Assembly (NCBI GenBank): GCA_964459305.1
Contig: CAYWNA010000270.1
Span: 1 to 17,770 of the forward strand
Reading direction: 5' to 3'
Length of the DNA stretch: 17,770 nucleotides
Source: CAYWNA01 sp964459305
GTDB taxonomy: Bacteria > Planctomycetota > Planctomycetia > Pirellulales > Pirellulaceae
Part shown: positions 1 to 7,844 of the stretch, piece by piece
Position numbering within the stretch: position 1 is the stretch's first letter
Layout of the letters: the number at the start of each line of letters is the position of its first letter
Position numbers and translations under genes: made by a program
Notes under the pieces: generated by a model
Told to the model about the DNA's origin: nothing
Databases searched by the model: none
What the model saw: the letters and a program-made list of their open reading frames with translations, nothing else

Positions 1-309
1 CCTTCTTCGTGGCGCACGCTCATCACTTATGACAAGACCGGTGACTGCTACCGGCAGTGGAAGTTCTCCGACAATGGCGCTGTCAGCACGGCACATGGTG
101 CGTGGAATGAGAACACTTCTTCATTGATTCTGTCAGGTCGCACTCCGAACGGCAACGACGAAGAATCAAGCGTCAAGATCATTGATGACAATACGATGAT
201 CTTCGCTGTGCGTGAATTCCTCGACGATAAGCACACCAGAGTGGTCGTCGTTCGCTTTGCCCTACAACGTGTACCCTCGGAGGAAGACCAACAGCCAACC
301 AATCCGTGA
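1..309 (+). CDS. C-terminal part of a DUF1579-like protein, truncated by the window edge
   Basis: Reading frame 1 is open from the first base to a TGA at 307-309, giving 102 residues with no start inside the window. The segment ITYDKTGDCYRQWKFSDNG followed by GAWNENTSSLILSG has the alternating beta-strand pattern seen near the end of DUF1579-type small beta-barrel (lipocalin-like) proteins, where a TYD..TK.YR.W.FDS.G...GTWDE..KT motif is typical. The last strand (residues about 60-90) ends in a short polar tail, PSEEDQQPTNP. The family has no firmly established function, so none is claimed. The codon pattern and amino-acid composition look like real coding sequence. The family name rests on motif resemblance only; the start, length and any signal peptide lie upstream of the window. 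Confidence 0.6.
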   Translation, partial: PSSWRTLITYDKTGDCYRQWKFSDNGAVSTAHGAWNENTSSLILSGRTPNGNDEESSVKIIDDNTMIFAVREFLDDKHTRVVVVRFALQRVPSEEDQQPTNP

Positions 310-455
310 ACCGGAGCACTTGTTCCCGCGGCAACTGAAATCAAAGTCATCCGTTCGTGCCCGGTTCCGGCAGACGTTGGGCCCAGTCCATTGAGTGACT
401 GGCAGGAAGATCAGGGTGTCTGCTTTCGCTCCTTTCGAGAGGGGCCGTGACGTCG

Positions 456-477
456 GCCACCAGAGGCCGCTGGTGGC
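456..477. repeat. Perfect 8-bp hairpin, REP-like or structural element
   Basis: GCCACCAG (456-463), a 6-nt loop AGGCCG, then CTGGTGGC (470-477) form a perfect GC-rich stem, extendable by one G-U pair (455/478). There is no following T-run on either strand, so a classical intrinsic terminator is unlikely. It lies about 150 bp after the DUF1579-like stop codon. It could be a REP-type palindrome or an RNA structure; no second copy is visible in this window. Confidence 0.55.
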
Positions 478-744
478 TCAAGTTGCGATCCGCCCCATCC
501 TTGGCCTCCGTGGTCGCTTTGGTAGAAGGGGCCGCCAGAGCGAAAACCCCTGCGATCTCGCTATTCCATCGAGCCAGGCACCGGATCGGCCCGGGTGGGT
601 GGCTGTTTCCCCGTTGCCAACCAGCTCTTGAGAAGGGTATCATTCGACGGCACCCTTGATTACCCGATGCGGTCCGCGAACGATTGACGCGACCGGCGTG
701 ATTAGCATACGCTGTCTGGGTGGCAATCCGGGCGGTTGTGCCGG

Positions 745-776
745 GGAAACGGCTACCTGAGGAAACCGCTACCTGA
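745..776. repeat. 16-bp tandem duplication
   Basis: GGAAACGGCTACCTGA (745-760) is followed directly by GGAAACCGCTACCTGA (761-776), two adjacent copies differing at one base. It sits about 105 bp upstream of the GTG start of the nucleoside hydrolase. It could be a slippage product or paired regulator half-sites; nothing in the sequence decides between these. Confidence 0.7.
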
Positions 777-879
777 CGCGGAGTGTGGGGCCCGCACCGG
801 AGATCCACCGAAAGTCGCTGGGCCGTTATCGTGGCTAATAGAGGAACCCTGAATATTATCTTCTTAGGAGTACCGCAAC

Positions 880-1929
880 GTGAGCACTCAAAGACACCTT
901 CCCATCCCGACGGCGACCATGGTCGGTCTTATTCTGATCCTTGCTGTCTCCGTGTTACGCTCCCAGGCCGCTGAGCCCGTTTCGATGATCTTCGATACCG
1001 ACATTGGCAACGACGTCGACGATGCGCTGGCGATCGGCGTGATCCACGCGCTCGAGAGCCGGGGTGAGTGTCATCTATTGGCGGTTACGATCACCAAGGA
1101 CCATGAACTCTCGGCCCCGCTGGTCGATGCGATCAATACCTTCTATGGCCGAGGCAATATTCCGATCGGCGTTGTCCGGAACGGGCCGACACCCGAGGCA
1201 AGCAAGTTCACGGTCCTGGCAACAAAAAAGGACAACGGCCAGTTCCGGTTTCCACACGACCTGCTGAGCGGGGCCAATGCGCCCGAGGCAACGCAGTTGC
1301 TGCGCGCTGTCCTGGCCGGGCAGCCGGATCGGTCAGTTGTGATTGTGCAGGTCGGCTTTTCAACAAACATGGCCCGCCTGCTCGATTCAGAACCGGACCA
1401 GCATTGCGCGCTCAACGGCCAGGAACTGGTGAAGAAGAAAGTGCAATTGCTTTCGGTCATGGCGGGGAGTTTCCAGGAAATCAATGGCAAGAGGCACTTG
1501 GAATACAATGTCATCAAGGACATTCCCTCCGCCAAACGACTGGCCAGCGCGTGGCCGACCCCCATCATCTACAGCGGCTTCGAAATCGGAATTGCGATCA
1601 CCTACCCGGCCCGGAGTATCGAGCGCGATTATCGCTACGTAACGCATCATCCGCTGGCAGAAGCGTATCAGCTCTTTATGCCGCCCCCGCACAACCGGCC
1701 TACTTGGGACTTGACGAGCGTGTTACAAGTGGTCCGGCCCGATCGGCAGTACTTCGATCTCTCCGATCCAGGACGGCTCATCATCGAGGACGATGGCGGC
1801 ACACGATTCGTCAAGGAGCCGGGCGGACCGCATCGGCACCTGATTGCAAGTGGTGAGCAGGCGTTGCGGGTTCGCGAGGTTCTCGTTCACCTCGCCAGCC
1901 AGCCACCAACCGTTTCGTGCGGAAAATAG
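880..1929 (+). CDS. Exported inosine-uridine preferring nucleoside hydrolase family protein
   Basis: The 349-aa product belongs to the nucleoside hydrolase fold, whose members split the N-glycosidic bond of ribonucleosides to ribose and base using a bound Ca2+. The diagnostic N-terminal Asp cluster is present as FDTDIGNDVDDALAIG (residues 38-53), matching the DxDxxxDD calcium/ribose site. A Sec signal peptide occupies about residues 1-31 (hydrophobic MVGLILILAVSVL, then SQAAEP), so the enzyme should act outside the cytoplasm. The GTG start at 880 is supported by TAGGAG at 865-870 with 9-nt spacing. Length is slightly above the usual 310-330 aa because of the signal peptide. Exported members in this phylum are often of unknown substrate; ribosides of sugars other than nucleosides are possible. 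The gene lies 65 bp before the six-hairpin glycosidase and is probably cotranscribed with it. It ends in TAG. Confidence 0.85.
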   Translation: MSTQRHLPIPTATMVGLILILAVSVLRSQAAEPVSMIFDTDIGNDVDDALAIGVIHALESRGECHLLAVTITKDHELSAPLVDAINTFYGRGNIPIGVVRNGPTPEASKFTVLATKKDNGQFRFPHDLLSGANAPEATQLLRAVLAGQPDRSVVIVQVGFSTNMARLLDSEPDQHCALNGQELVKKKVQLLSVMAGSFQEINGKRHLEYNVIKDIPSAKRLASAWPTPIIYSGFEIGIAITYPARSIERDYRYVTHHPLAEAYQLFMPPPHNRPTWDLTSVLQVVRPDRQYFDLSDPGRLIIEDDGGTRFVKEPGGPHRHLIASGEQALRVREVLVHLASQPPTVSCGK

Positions 1930-1983
1930 GATCGCTCTGCACGCACCGTCTACCCATGTTCCGCTTATCCCCACGCTGTCGTT

Positions 1984-1987
1984 GGAG
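1984..1987 (+). promoter_or_regulatory. Ribosome binding site deciding the six-hairpin glycosidase start
   Basis: GGAG lies 7 nt before ATG 1995. No comparable site precedes GTG 1917, and the segment it would add before 1995 is not signal-peptide-like. Confidence 0.6.
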
Positions 1988-1994
1988 CAGATAC

Positions 1995-4244
1995 ATGCAA
2001 CCTCTCCGATACTGTTCCCTCGTCTCTTCATCGACTCGTCTCCGGAGCGTGGTGGCCGTTCTTGTTTCGTTCTGGATCCCCTGGACTTTTACTGGCTTGG
2101 TGTGCGGTGGCCCCCCAGCCGTTCCGCACGACTTCCCGGAATTCGTCGTCCCCGGCCACGAACAGTCGATGGACTCACTACGCAAGTTTCACTGGCTTCA
2201 TTATTCCCACTATCGCGACCGTGGCAGGCCGATGGCCACGCTTTGGGACGAATGGATGACTGGTTCTTCACTCTGGCCGGCGGTGGAATCGGACGGTACG
2301 AATCGATCGATCCGCCAGCAATGGGCCAGCGCTCTTTCCAGCCGAGTGCTTGATCCGGACGGTTATGTCGCCACGCACCAGCACGCCTCGATCGCTCACC
2401 AACAAGGCTGGCCGTTTCCGTTCTGGCAGCAGGGAGGTCCCGGGACTTGGGGCTGGCACTTCTCGTTACGCGGCGTACCGCACAACTGGGACGGAAGCTC
2501 TGCCAAGACACAAGAAGGCTGGTCGGTAGACGGGGCGCCGGATCAGGGGATCGAAAACCACACCTGGAATATCCACCTGACAACGGCTCTTGCTACAGTC
2601 ACGACACCTTCGCTGTCGATTCTGTCTGACCAATCTCCTTTCATCCAACTTCGCTGGCAAGCCGATGGTCTTCGTGATGCGCAGCCGTACCTGGAATGGA
2701 CCACCGAGAGACAGCCGAAATTCCATCCCGAGCGGCGTTTCTACTTTGATCCCGTGGGCGACGACCAGGGTATCGCCTTTACCATGATCCCGGTCTTCAA
2801 GTCTCCGCACTGGAAAGGTCGGATCACGCAGCTTCGGATTGGATTTGGCAATCAGGATGCCGGCGCCGAGATTGGCATCCAAGCTCTTTTTACGCAGTAC
2901 GACACACGTCATAACGTCAACAACTCCAGTTTCATCCGCGGATGCTGTCAATATTTCCATTGGACCCGCGACCTGAATTTCCTGCGAAGTAATCTCGGTC
3001 GTATGCGGCTCGCCATGCGTTACGCGATGTCCGAACTTGAAGGAGAACGCCGCCAATGTATCATCGCACCGTTTATCGGACATGACGGGCGAAGCGGAAT
3101 CGAACTCGCCAAAGATGGAACAAAGACCATCCACTCGGGACGTGGCAGCGGGAACAACTATTGGGACATCCTGCCCATGGGATATCAGGACGCCTACGCC
3201 ACAATTCAATATTATGACACGCTGCTGGACCTGGCACGGCTGGAACAGGATGTTGCCGACCATCCCGGTTGGAATCTACCGGACGGCCCGCTGGCTCTCG
3301 ACCCGGCCTGGCTCCGCCAACATGCCCAGGAAGTCAAGGAGTACGCCGGCAAGCTCTTCTGGAATTCCGACACAGGTCGGTTCGTCGCCGGCATCGATCG
3401 CGATGGAAAGGCACACGATTATGGTTTCACGTTCGTGAACTGCGAAGCAGTTCACTACGACTTCGCCACCACCCGGCAGGCGGAGTCGATTATGCAGTGG
3501 CTCTCCGGCGAGCGTCTCGTGCCGCAGGACACATCCCAGCGTAAGGACATTTATCGTTGGCGATTTGGTCCGAGAACCTCGACTCTGCGCAACATCGATT
3601 GGTACGGTTGGTACTGGTACGCCCCCGAGTCGCTTCCGTGGGGTGGTCAGGTCCAAGATGGTGGTGCGGTCCTCGGTTTTTCCTACCACGATCTGCGGTC
3701 GCGGCTCAAGACCCGAGGGGCCGACAACGCGTGGCAGCGGCTCAAACAAATCCTTGTCTGGTTCGACGAGACACAGGCGGCGGGCGGCTATCGTGGCTAC
3801 TACCAGGGCGGTGAACGTGGCACGACACTGCAGGGGGGCGGAACTTGTGGCGGGCTCGGATTGGACCACGAATTCTACGAGAGCCTCCTCGTGCCACAGA
3901 TCATCATCGACGGTTTCCTCGGATTTCGACCCCGGGCCGATGGTTTCGAGATTGCTCCACAACTGCCTAGCAATTGGCCTCAACTGACCGTCACTCGTAT
4001 CCGATTTCACGAGTTCATCCTCGACATCACCGCCGACCAGCAATCGATTACCGTTACTGCACACGGCAAACAACTCGGCCCCTTGTCTGCCTACCTACCG
4101 GTCGGCAAATGGCTAGTCACGTATCGGGACAGGGATGGAAGAACGATCCGACAGAGCCCTGCCGAAATCGTCCAACCGGACGACGCCGTTTCGATTCATC
4201 TCGACGGCCAATCGACTGTGAACTTCGAACGCGTGTCGAGTTGA
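1995..4244 (+). CDS. Exported (alpha/alpha)6 six-hairpin glycosidase-like protein
   Basis: The 749-aa product (from the ATG at 1995) has a Sec-type N-terminus (hydrophobic SVVAVLVSFWIPWTFTGLV, residues 18-36). An N-terminal beta-rich region follows (about 45-300). A helical region (about 305-640) is rich in the aromatic and acidic motifs typical of six-hairpin glycosidases: FHWTRDLNFL (321-330), SGNNYWDILPMGYQDAYATI (385-404), DYGFTFVNCEAVHYDFATT (475-493) and DWYGWYWYAPESLPWGGQ (535-552). A short beta-sandwich closes the chain (about 645-749), as in GH63/65/78/94/95-type enzymes. I cannot assign a GH family or name the catalytic acids. The start is chosen because GGAG at 1984-1987 lies 7 nt before ATG 1995 and leaves a normal signal peptide. 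A longer in-frame GTG at 1917 would overlap the upstream gene and add an Arg/Cys-rich leader. Likely role: hydrolysis of oligosaccharides outside the cytoplasm. Confidence 0.75.
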   Translation: MQPLRYCSLVSSSTRLRSVVAVLVSFWIPWTFTGLVCGGPPAVPHDFPEFVVPGHEQSMDSLRKFHWLHYSHYRDRGRPMATLWDEWMTGSSLWPAVESDGTNRSIRQQWASALSSRVLDPDGYVATHQHASIAHQQGWPFPFWQQGGPGTWGWHFSLRGVPHNWDGSSAKTQEGWSVDGAPDQGIENHTWNIHLTTALATVTTPSLSILSDQSPFIQLRWQADGLRDAQPYLEWTTERQPKFHPERRFYFDPVGDDQGIAFTMIPVFKSPHWKGRITQLRIGFGNQDAGAEIGIQALFTQYDTRHNVNNSSFIRGCCQYFHWTRDLNFLRSNLGRMRLAMRYAMSELEGERRQCIIAPFIGHDGRSGIELAKDGTKTIHSGRGSGNNYWDILPMGYQDAYATIQYYDTLLDLARLEQDVADHPGWNLPDGPLALDPAWLRQHAQEVKEYAGKLFWNSDTGRFVAGIDRDGKAHDYGFTFVNCEAVHYDFATTRQAESIMQWLSGERLVPQDTSQRKDIYRWRFGPRTSTLRNIDWYGWYWYAPESLPWGGQVQDGGAVLGFSYHDLRSRLKTRGADNAWQRLKQILVWFDETQAAGGYRGYYQGGERGTTLQGGGTCGGLGLDHEFYESLLVPQIIIDGFLGFRPRADGFEIAPQLPSNWPQLTVTRIRFHEFILDITADQQSITVTAHGKQLGPLSAYLPVGKWLVTYRDRDGRTIRQSPAEIVQPDDAVSIHLDGQSTVNFERVSS

Positions 4245-4291
4245 GTGGCTGCCCTAGTCCAGCGAGTTTGTACCACTTCATCGAGCGGTGG

Positions 4292-4423
4292 CATTGCCAA
4301 AGCGACACGGAGTTCACCCGGGATTTCAGGAAGATCCTCAATGCCGGACGTATGAGACCGGTGCGAATCGGGCCGAGGGCGCCCAATGTGAATGCAATCG
4401 CCGAGCGATTCACAAGAGACGAT
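4292..4423 (+). pseudogene. Fragment of an integrase-core (DDE/rve) IS transposase
   Basis: In frame 2 the segment reads CQSDTEFTRDFRKIL, then RMRPVRIGPRAPNVNAIAERF. This matches the part of rve-type IS transposases that normally reads DRDTKFT..F..IL...G(V)RP.R.GPRAPN.NA.AERF, from the second catalytic Asp to the region before the catalytic Glu. The first D of the usual RDRDT is replaced (QSDT). After AERF the frame runs on as unrelated sequence (TRDDQGREG). Only about 44 of the usual 300 or more residues remain and there is no start codon, inverted repeat or target duplication in view. It is a dead relic. The IS family cannot be decided from this piece. Confidence 0.65.
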
Positions 4424-4499
4424 CAAGGACGAGAGGGGGCGGACGCTCGATCCCTCTGCTAACGGAAGAGGTCCCTGAACCAGAACTGGCCACACAAGA

Positions 4500-4784
4500 T
4501 TAGTGTCGTCGAGATCGGATTGAACAAGAGCCGTCCCAAAGAGGGAAGATCGGAGTGTCGTCATCGATGGGGTCCACGTAGTCCCAGCTGAGCTTCAGAC
4601 GCGTTACCGAAGCCGGACCGTCCGCGGAAACCAGAGATGCCCAGCGGCCTGAATCGGCATCACATCCGTAGATGATCAAACCACCGAACTCGTCTCGCCA
4701 TTCCTTGTCAAACAGCTCCGCGACTCCGTTAGGTTCAAGGCGTGGCTCACCGGCAAACTGAACTGTGACCACCCATTCAACCAT
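4500..4784 (-). CDS. Small hypothetical protein, possibly truncated
   Basis: The 94-aa product from ATG 4784 begins MVEWVVTVQFAGEPRLEPNG and continues through AELFDKEWRDEFGGLIIYG to SWDYVDPIDDDTPIF. It is acidic, has regular beta/alpha alternation and looks like genuine coding sequence, unlike the Ser/Arg-rich translation upstream of Met 4784 in the same frame. The last dozen residues (WDGSCSIRSRRH) change character abruptly, which suggests that the original 3' end was lost and replaced. No clear Shine-Dalgarno precedes the ATG. I do not recognise a family with a known function. It could be a broken gene rather than an expressed one, given the transposase fragment next door. Confidence 0.45.
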   Translation of the reverse strand: MVEWVVTVQFAGEPRLEPNGVAELFDKEWRDEFGGLIIYGCDADSGRWASLVSADGPASVTRLKLSWDYVDPIDDDTPIFPLWDGSCSIRSRRH

Positions 4785-5049
4785 GCATCTAAAGGACGTA
4801 GGCGAAGACCGGTCAGCGGCGATGTGGGGAGAGGAGACGGGGATTGCGTCAAGCGAAGCTACCCTGGGAGAAGGTGTAAACGCCGATAGCATCTCGCAAT
4901 GCCTGGATATCATGATCGTCACAGGGCGCGAGGTCGTCGCCTCTCCTGAAGCTGGCGGCGATGTCCTGACCACGAGCAGCGTGGAATGGATCAGGGAGAC
5001 TCTGCAAGCGAAGGGGCGAGCGGTGTAACGTGAGCTTGGACAGGGCCTA

Positions 5050-6507
5050 TTACTTTTTCGATGACTGGAAGAGCTTCTTCGTACTCAGCCTTGACTTCGA
5101 CTTGCCGCCATTCCACAAATCCCATCTTGGATCTGCATATCGCTGAAAGAAATTATCGAGGCGCGTTTTCAGCCGCCGTTGAATGCTGGCGTGTTCCTGC
5201 TTGCCGTAGCGGTTGTTTCGCTCGCCGGGGTCGTTCTTCAGGTCAAACAGTTCGTTTGGCTCCTGATGAATGCGCTCAACGTACTTCCAACGCTCCGTGC
5301 GCACGGCGCGTACGTTTTCAAATTCGTAGAAAACAGCATTGTCCCACGTGACGGGCTCGCCACGTAGCACAGGCGCAAAGTTGCGGCCGGGCGACTCGGG
5401 CGCTATCGGCAGGCTCTCTTTGAGCCCCAAATAGTGCAGCAGCGTCGGAAGAAAGTCGTAATTGCTGACCAGCGAGTCGCTGCGCTGACCGGCGGCTACG
5501 CGATTGGGATGGTGAAAGATCAGTGGGATGTGCATCGTCCAGTCGTAGGCCGTCAGCGGGCGAGTGTGGTCGCCCATGCCCCAGAATCCGCTGTGGCCAC
5601 CCGCCAGCCCCTGATCGGCGGTAAACACGACCAGCGTGTTGTCGTCCAAATCGTGCCTCTTGAGTGCCGCCATAACCTGCCCCACGCCGTCATCAACGGC
5701 ACTGATTTCGGCCGCGTACTTGCGCATCGCTTGCAGGTTGTTGATCACGTCGCGCTGACTGGTTAGCCACCGATGCGGCCCTTCGCGCGGGAACGACTTC
5801 ATCTCCAGCTCGGAGTAATACTGTCGGTGGCGGTTTCTGATTGGCTCAAACATCGCCCCGGTTCGGCCATCGTTTCTGCCAGAACTCAGGCCATAGGGCC
5901 CGTTGTAGGCAAGCATCAGGAACAATGGGTGTTCTTTGTTCTGCTCGATAAACTCGATTCCGCGTTCGGTCCACACGTCGGTCAGATACTTCGGCTCGTT
6001 GCGGATCTTGCCGTCTTCGATCACCTCCTGATCGTAGAACCCCTTGCTATGCCCGTGGGGTTTGGTAATCCAGAAACTGAATCCTTCCTGCGGGCGCAGG
6101 TTGTCACCCAAGTGCCACTTGCCGCTCAGCCCGCAGACGTAGCCGGCGTTCTCCAGAATCTCCGGAAGCGTCTGAAACTCGCCAATCGTGCAATATGCCT
6201 CAGGCCCGATCTGCGCCCGGCCCGCGCTCAAGTAACAATGCACGCCATGCTGACTGGGCATCAGTCCGGTCAGCCACGTGGCCCGCGTGGGCGAACAAAC
6301 CGCGTTGTTGGCAAAGGCGTGCGTAAACAGCGTGCCCTCTCTGGCCAGACGATCAATATGAGGCGTTCGAATCTCTTCGTTTCCATAACACCCCAACGTC
6401 CACGGGCCATGGTTGTCCGTCATGATCAACACAACGTTGGGCCGCGCGGGCGATTCAACACCGCCGGCCGCCACGATTGTGCCCGCAAGCAAAAACAGAG
6501 GTATCAT
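5050..6507 (-). CDS. Exported formylglycine-dependent sulfatase (sulfatase family S1)
   Basis: The 485-aa product carries the S1 sulfatase signature CSPTRATWLTG, whose Cys (residue 71 from this start) is oxidised to formylglycine by the sulfatase-modifying enzyme. The metal-site segment NVVLIMTDNHG near the N-terminus, GKWHLG after it, and TADQGLAGGHSGFWGMGDH further on supply the usual Asp/Asn/Lys/His ligands. It hydrolyses sulfate esters, most likely on a polysaccharide; the exact substrate cannot be read from the sequence. The N-terminus MIPLFLLAGTIVAAGGVES is a signal peptide. ATG 6507 is preferred over an upstream in-frame ATG at 6534 because AGGAGG (revcomp of 6517-6522) is 9 nt before it. 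It starts 34 bp after the SGNH hydrolase stop and is probably cotranscribed with it. The C-terminus ends in a Lys/Ser-rich tail. Confidence 0.92.
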   Translation of the reverse strand: MIPLFLLAGTIVAAGGVESPARPNVVLIMTDNHGPWTLGCYGNEEIRTPHIDRLAREGTLFTHAFANNAVCSPTRATWLTGLMPSQHGVHCYLSAGRAQIGPEAYCTIGEFQTLPEILENAGYVCGLSGKWHLGDNLRPQEGFSFWITKPHGHSKGFYDQEVIEDGKIRNEPKYLTDVWTERGIEFIEQNKEHPLFLMLAYNGPYGLSSGRNDGRTGAMFEPIRNRHRQYYSELEMKSFPREGPHRWLTSQRDVINNLQAMRKYAAEISAVDDGVGQVMAALKRHDLDDNTLVVFTADQGLAGGHSGFWGMGDHTRPLTAYDWTMHIPLIFHHPNRVAAGQRSDSLVSNYDFLPTLLHYLGLKESLPIAPESPGRNFAPVLRGEPVTWDNAVFYEFENVRAVRTERWKYVERIHQEPNELFDLKNDPGERNNRYGKQEHASIQRRLKTRLDNFFQRYADPRWDLWNGGKSKSRLSTKKLFQSSKK

Positions 6508-6516
6508 AGTTGGTCC

Positions 6517-6522
6517 CCTCCT
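6517..6522 (-). promoter_or_regulatory. Strong ribosome binding site of the sulfatase gene
   Basis: On the minus strand AGGAGG lies 9 nt upstream of ATG 6507. This fixes the sulfatase start 27 bases inside the longest open frame. Confidence 0.75.
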
Positions 6523-6541
6523 GTGGTAATCCAACGACGGT

Positions 6542-7378
6542 TCATTTCACGCGGGTCTGGGATGGTTCGGACAGAATCTCCAGAAGCGAACTCGCCAGGG
6601 ACTCTCCCTGCTTTTTTCGTATCGCTGGTTTGTGATGGAAGAAATCAAAACACGCCTCTTCGGGGCCGGCCTCGGCGATCGCCTTCTTCACGAAGCTATA
6701 GAGGTCGATGACAGGGATGCCGTTCTTGCTCATCAGCGCCTGAGCCGCTTCGTTTAATTCGCGTATCCGTTTGTCGTTCGTTTTTTCAGGGTCTCTCGGT
6801 CTTGTCTGCCTCTTGAGTTGGACCTCATTGACCGGGGTCGTATTGACCCAGACCAGCCGGCAATCATGCCTCTTCGCAATCTCGATGATCTTCGTCAGGT
6901 TTTTCACATACTGCTCTGTGGAACCGAGCCTGTCGTGGATTCCTGTGTTCAACAAGAGGATGTCCGGCCTGAACGCCGGGTCGCGGTAATAGGTTTCCAG
7001 CCAGACGACGAGGCCGCTCGATTTCCAGAACGGAATCGGGCCAGGTTTCGTCTTCGGAAATTGCCGGGCGAGCTCCGACGAATGCACGGTTACCAGTTTT
7101 CCCCCCTCAAGCGCCTCCTTCAAGAATACCTTGTAGCCGCCGCAAATGCTGTCACCCGAAAAGAAGACCATTTTCTGATCGGCCGATTGTTTCGACGCAT
7201 TGGCGTCTTTGCCTTGGGAGCCGTTGTCAAAGAATCGACTGTCGGGAGAGTTCGGGTCGTCTTCAGAAGCGTTCTGTGGACTCGTACCCTTACCCTTCTG
7301 GGAACGCGCCCTGTTTATGAGCGGGGAGGAATACGTCATGAGAACCAACATCGCAACCGCGAGAGATGCTCTTTTCAT
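6542..7378 (-). CDS. Exported SGNH/GDSL-type hydrolase
   Basis: The 278-aa product has the SGNH esterase blocks: FFSGDSICGG with the nucleophile Ser77 in GDS, LLLNTGIHDR (142-150) as the oxyanion Asn block, and CFDFFHHK (243-250), a variant of the C-terminal Asp-x-x-His dyad. A hydrophobic N-terminus (residues 4-20) suggests export. A polar, low-complexity Asn/Ser/Asp/Lys linker (about 26-69) separates it from the domain. Such enzymes remove acetyl or other acyl groups from glycans or lipids; next to a sulfatase, a carbohydrate esterase role is plausible. ATG 7378 is chosen because AAGG (revcomp of 7387-7390) is 8 nt upstream; ATG 7402 is an alternative adding eight residues. Its promoter region is occupied by the left inverted repeat of the RAYT relic (7407-7436). 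Confidence 0.82.
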   Translation of the reverse strand: MKRASLAVAMLVLMTYSSPLINRARSQKGKGTSPQNASEDDPNSPDSRFFDNGSQGKDANASKQSADQKMVFFSGDSICGGYKVFLKEALEGGKLVTVHSSELARQFPKTKPGPIPFWKSSGLVVWLETYYRDPAFRPDILLLNTGIHDRLGSTEQYVKNLTKIIEIAKRHDCRLVWVNTTPVNEVQLKRQTRPRDPEKTNDKRIRELNEAAQALMSKNGIPVIDLYSFVKKAIAEAGPEEACFDFFHHKPAIRKKQGESLASSLLEILSEPSQTRVK

Positions 7379-7406
7379 TTTCGTTACCTTCTCGGATTTC
7401 ATTCTT

Positions 7407-7436
7407 GGGCAATCAGGGGTCAGGACTCTTTGTTGG
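7407..7436. repeat. Left arm of ~30-bp inverted repeat flanking the RAYT relic
   Basis: Bases 7407-7436 (GGGCAATCAGGGG then TCAGGACTCTTTGTTGG) match the reverse complement of 7845-7876. The inner 17 bases agree at 14 positions, including an unbroken TCAGGACTC, and the outer GGGC[A/G]ATCA is also shared after a 2-nt length difference. RAYT genes are typically bordered by REP-type sequences, which fits. The arm also covers the RAYT stop codon and lies just upstream of the SGNH gene's ribosome binding site. Confidence 0.65.
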
Positions 7437-7817
7437 TAGTCTCGTCTGGGAATCGAACCTGGGGGCGGCCTCGCGGACGCAGAGTCGATTCCAATCCTAA
7501 ACGCTTCACGGTCGACTCAATCCACGACGGCTCGCCAAACGGACCGCCTCGCTTCGCTGATTGGCGGATCGCGGCTAACTCGCGATCCGGCAATGGCTCG
7601 TTGGCCCGTTCCAACCATCGTGGCAGGCGGGGAATCGGCCAGGGTGACAATAGCTGTGGTTCAGGTTCCACGTTCTGCAACCAACGCCATAGTGACCCCC
7701 AACGTACCCGAACGCCTCGTAATCAGCGTCCTTGCGAAAGATCGTAGCCCGGGCGTTCCCGCGATCGGGCGCGTGATACAGCCCGCCTGCTTCGTCGGCT
7801 CGGGGTGGTCGTGGCAT
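7420..7817 (-). pseudogene. RAYT (REP-associated tyrosine transposase, IS200-like) with the central catalytic part deleted
   Basis: From ATG 7817 the frame gives MPRPPRADEAGGLYHAPDRG then NARATIFRKDADYEAF, the characteristic RAYT N-terminus. At about 7707-7712 the homology jumps, in a different frame, to RWGSLWRWLQN, WPIPRLPRWLERANEPL, RQSAKRGGPFGE and ESTVKRLGLESTLRPRGRP, which is the family's C-terminus down to the TGA at 7420. The region between, which in intact RAYTs carries the HxH metal motif (as in MPNHWHL) and the catalytic Tyr (near CRYVERNA), is absent. About 100-110 codons are estimated lost, and the joined halves are out of frame. The element cannot make an active transposase. Inverted repeats flank it at 7407-7436 and 7845-7876. 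Confidence 0.85.
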
Positions 7818-7844
7818 TCTCGAAGTGTACCTTGTCCCGATATG

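Larger units (their letters stand above)
310..879. other. 570-bp intergenic stretch without a convincing gene
   Basis: No frame on either strand gives a product with recognisable motifs or sensible composition; the longest open frames are Arg/Pro/Ser-rich and look like chance. The stretch holds a strong hairpin at 456-477 and a 16-bp tandem repeat at 745-776. The last 40 bases before the next gene become AT-richer (for example GAATATTATCTTCTTAGGAG) and contain the Shine-Dalgarno of the nucleoside hydrolase. A promoter for the 880-4244 unit presumably lies here, but I could not identify convincing -35/-10 boxes. Confidence 0.6.
4245..5049. other. 805-bp gene-poor stretch between two convergent units
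   Basis: This stretch separates the rightward glycosidase unit from the leftward sulfatase unit, so their 3' ends face each other. It contains a transposase fragment (about 4292-4423) and a small minus-strand ORF (4500-4784). The remainder (about 4785-5049) has an open + frame (4765-5028) ending in SSVEWIRETLQAKGRAV, but no Shine-Dalgarno, recognisable motif or family, so I do not call it a gene. No hairpin with a T-run that could serve as a bidirectional terminator was seen. Confidence 0.5.

Noticed and set aside
1917..1994. Upstream GTG start for the six-hairpin glycosidase
   Set aside because: It would overlap the nucleoside hydrolase and add an Arg/Cys-rich leader before the signal peptide; ATG 1995 has a GGAG 7 nt upstream.
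5773..6711. 312-codon open frame on the + strand
   Set aside because: It is antisense to the sulfatase and the SGNH gene end; it has no motif and crosses two real genes.
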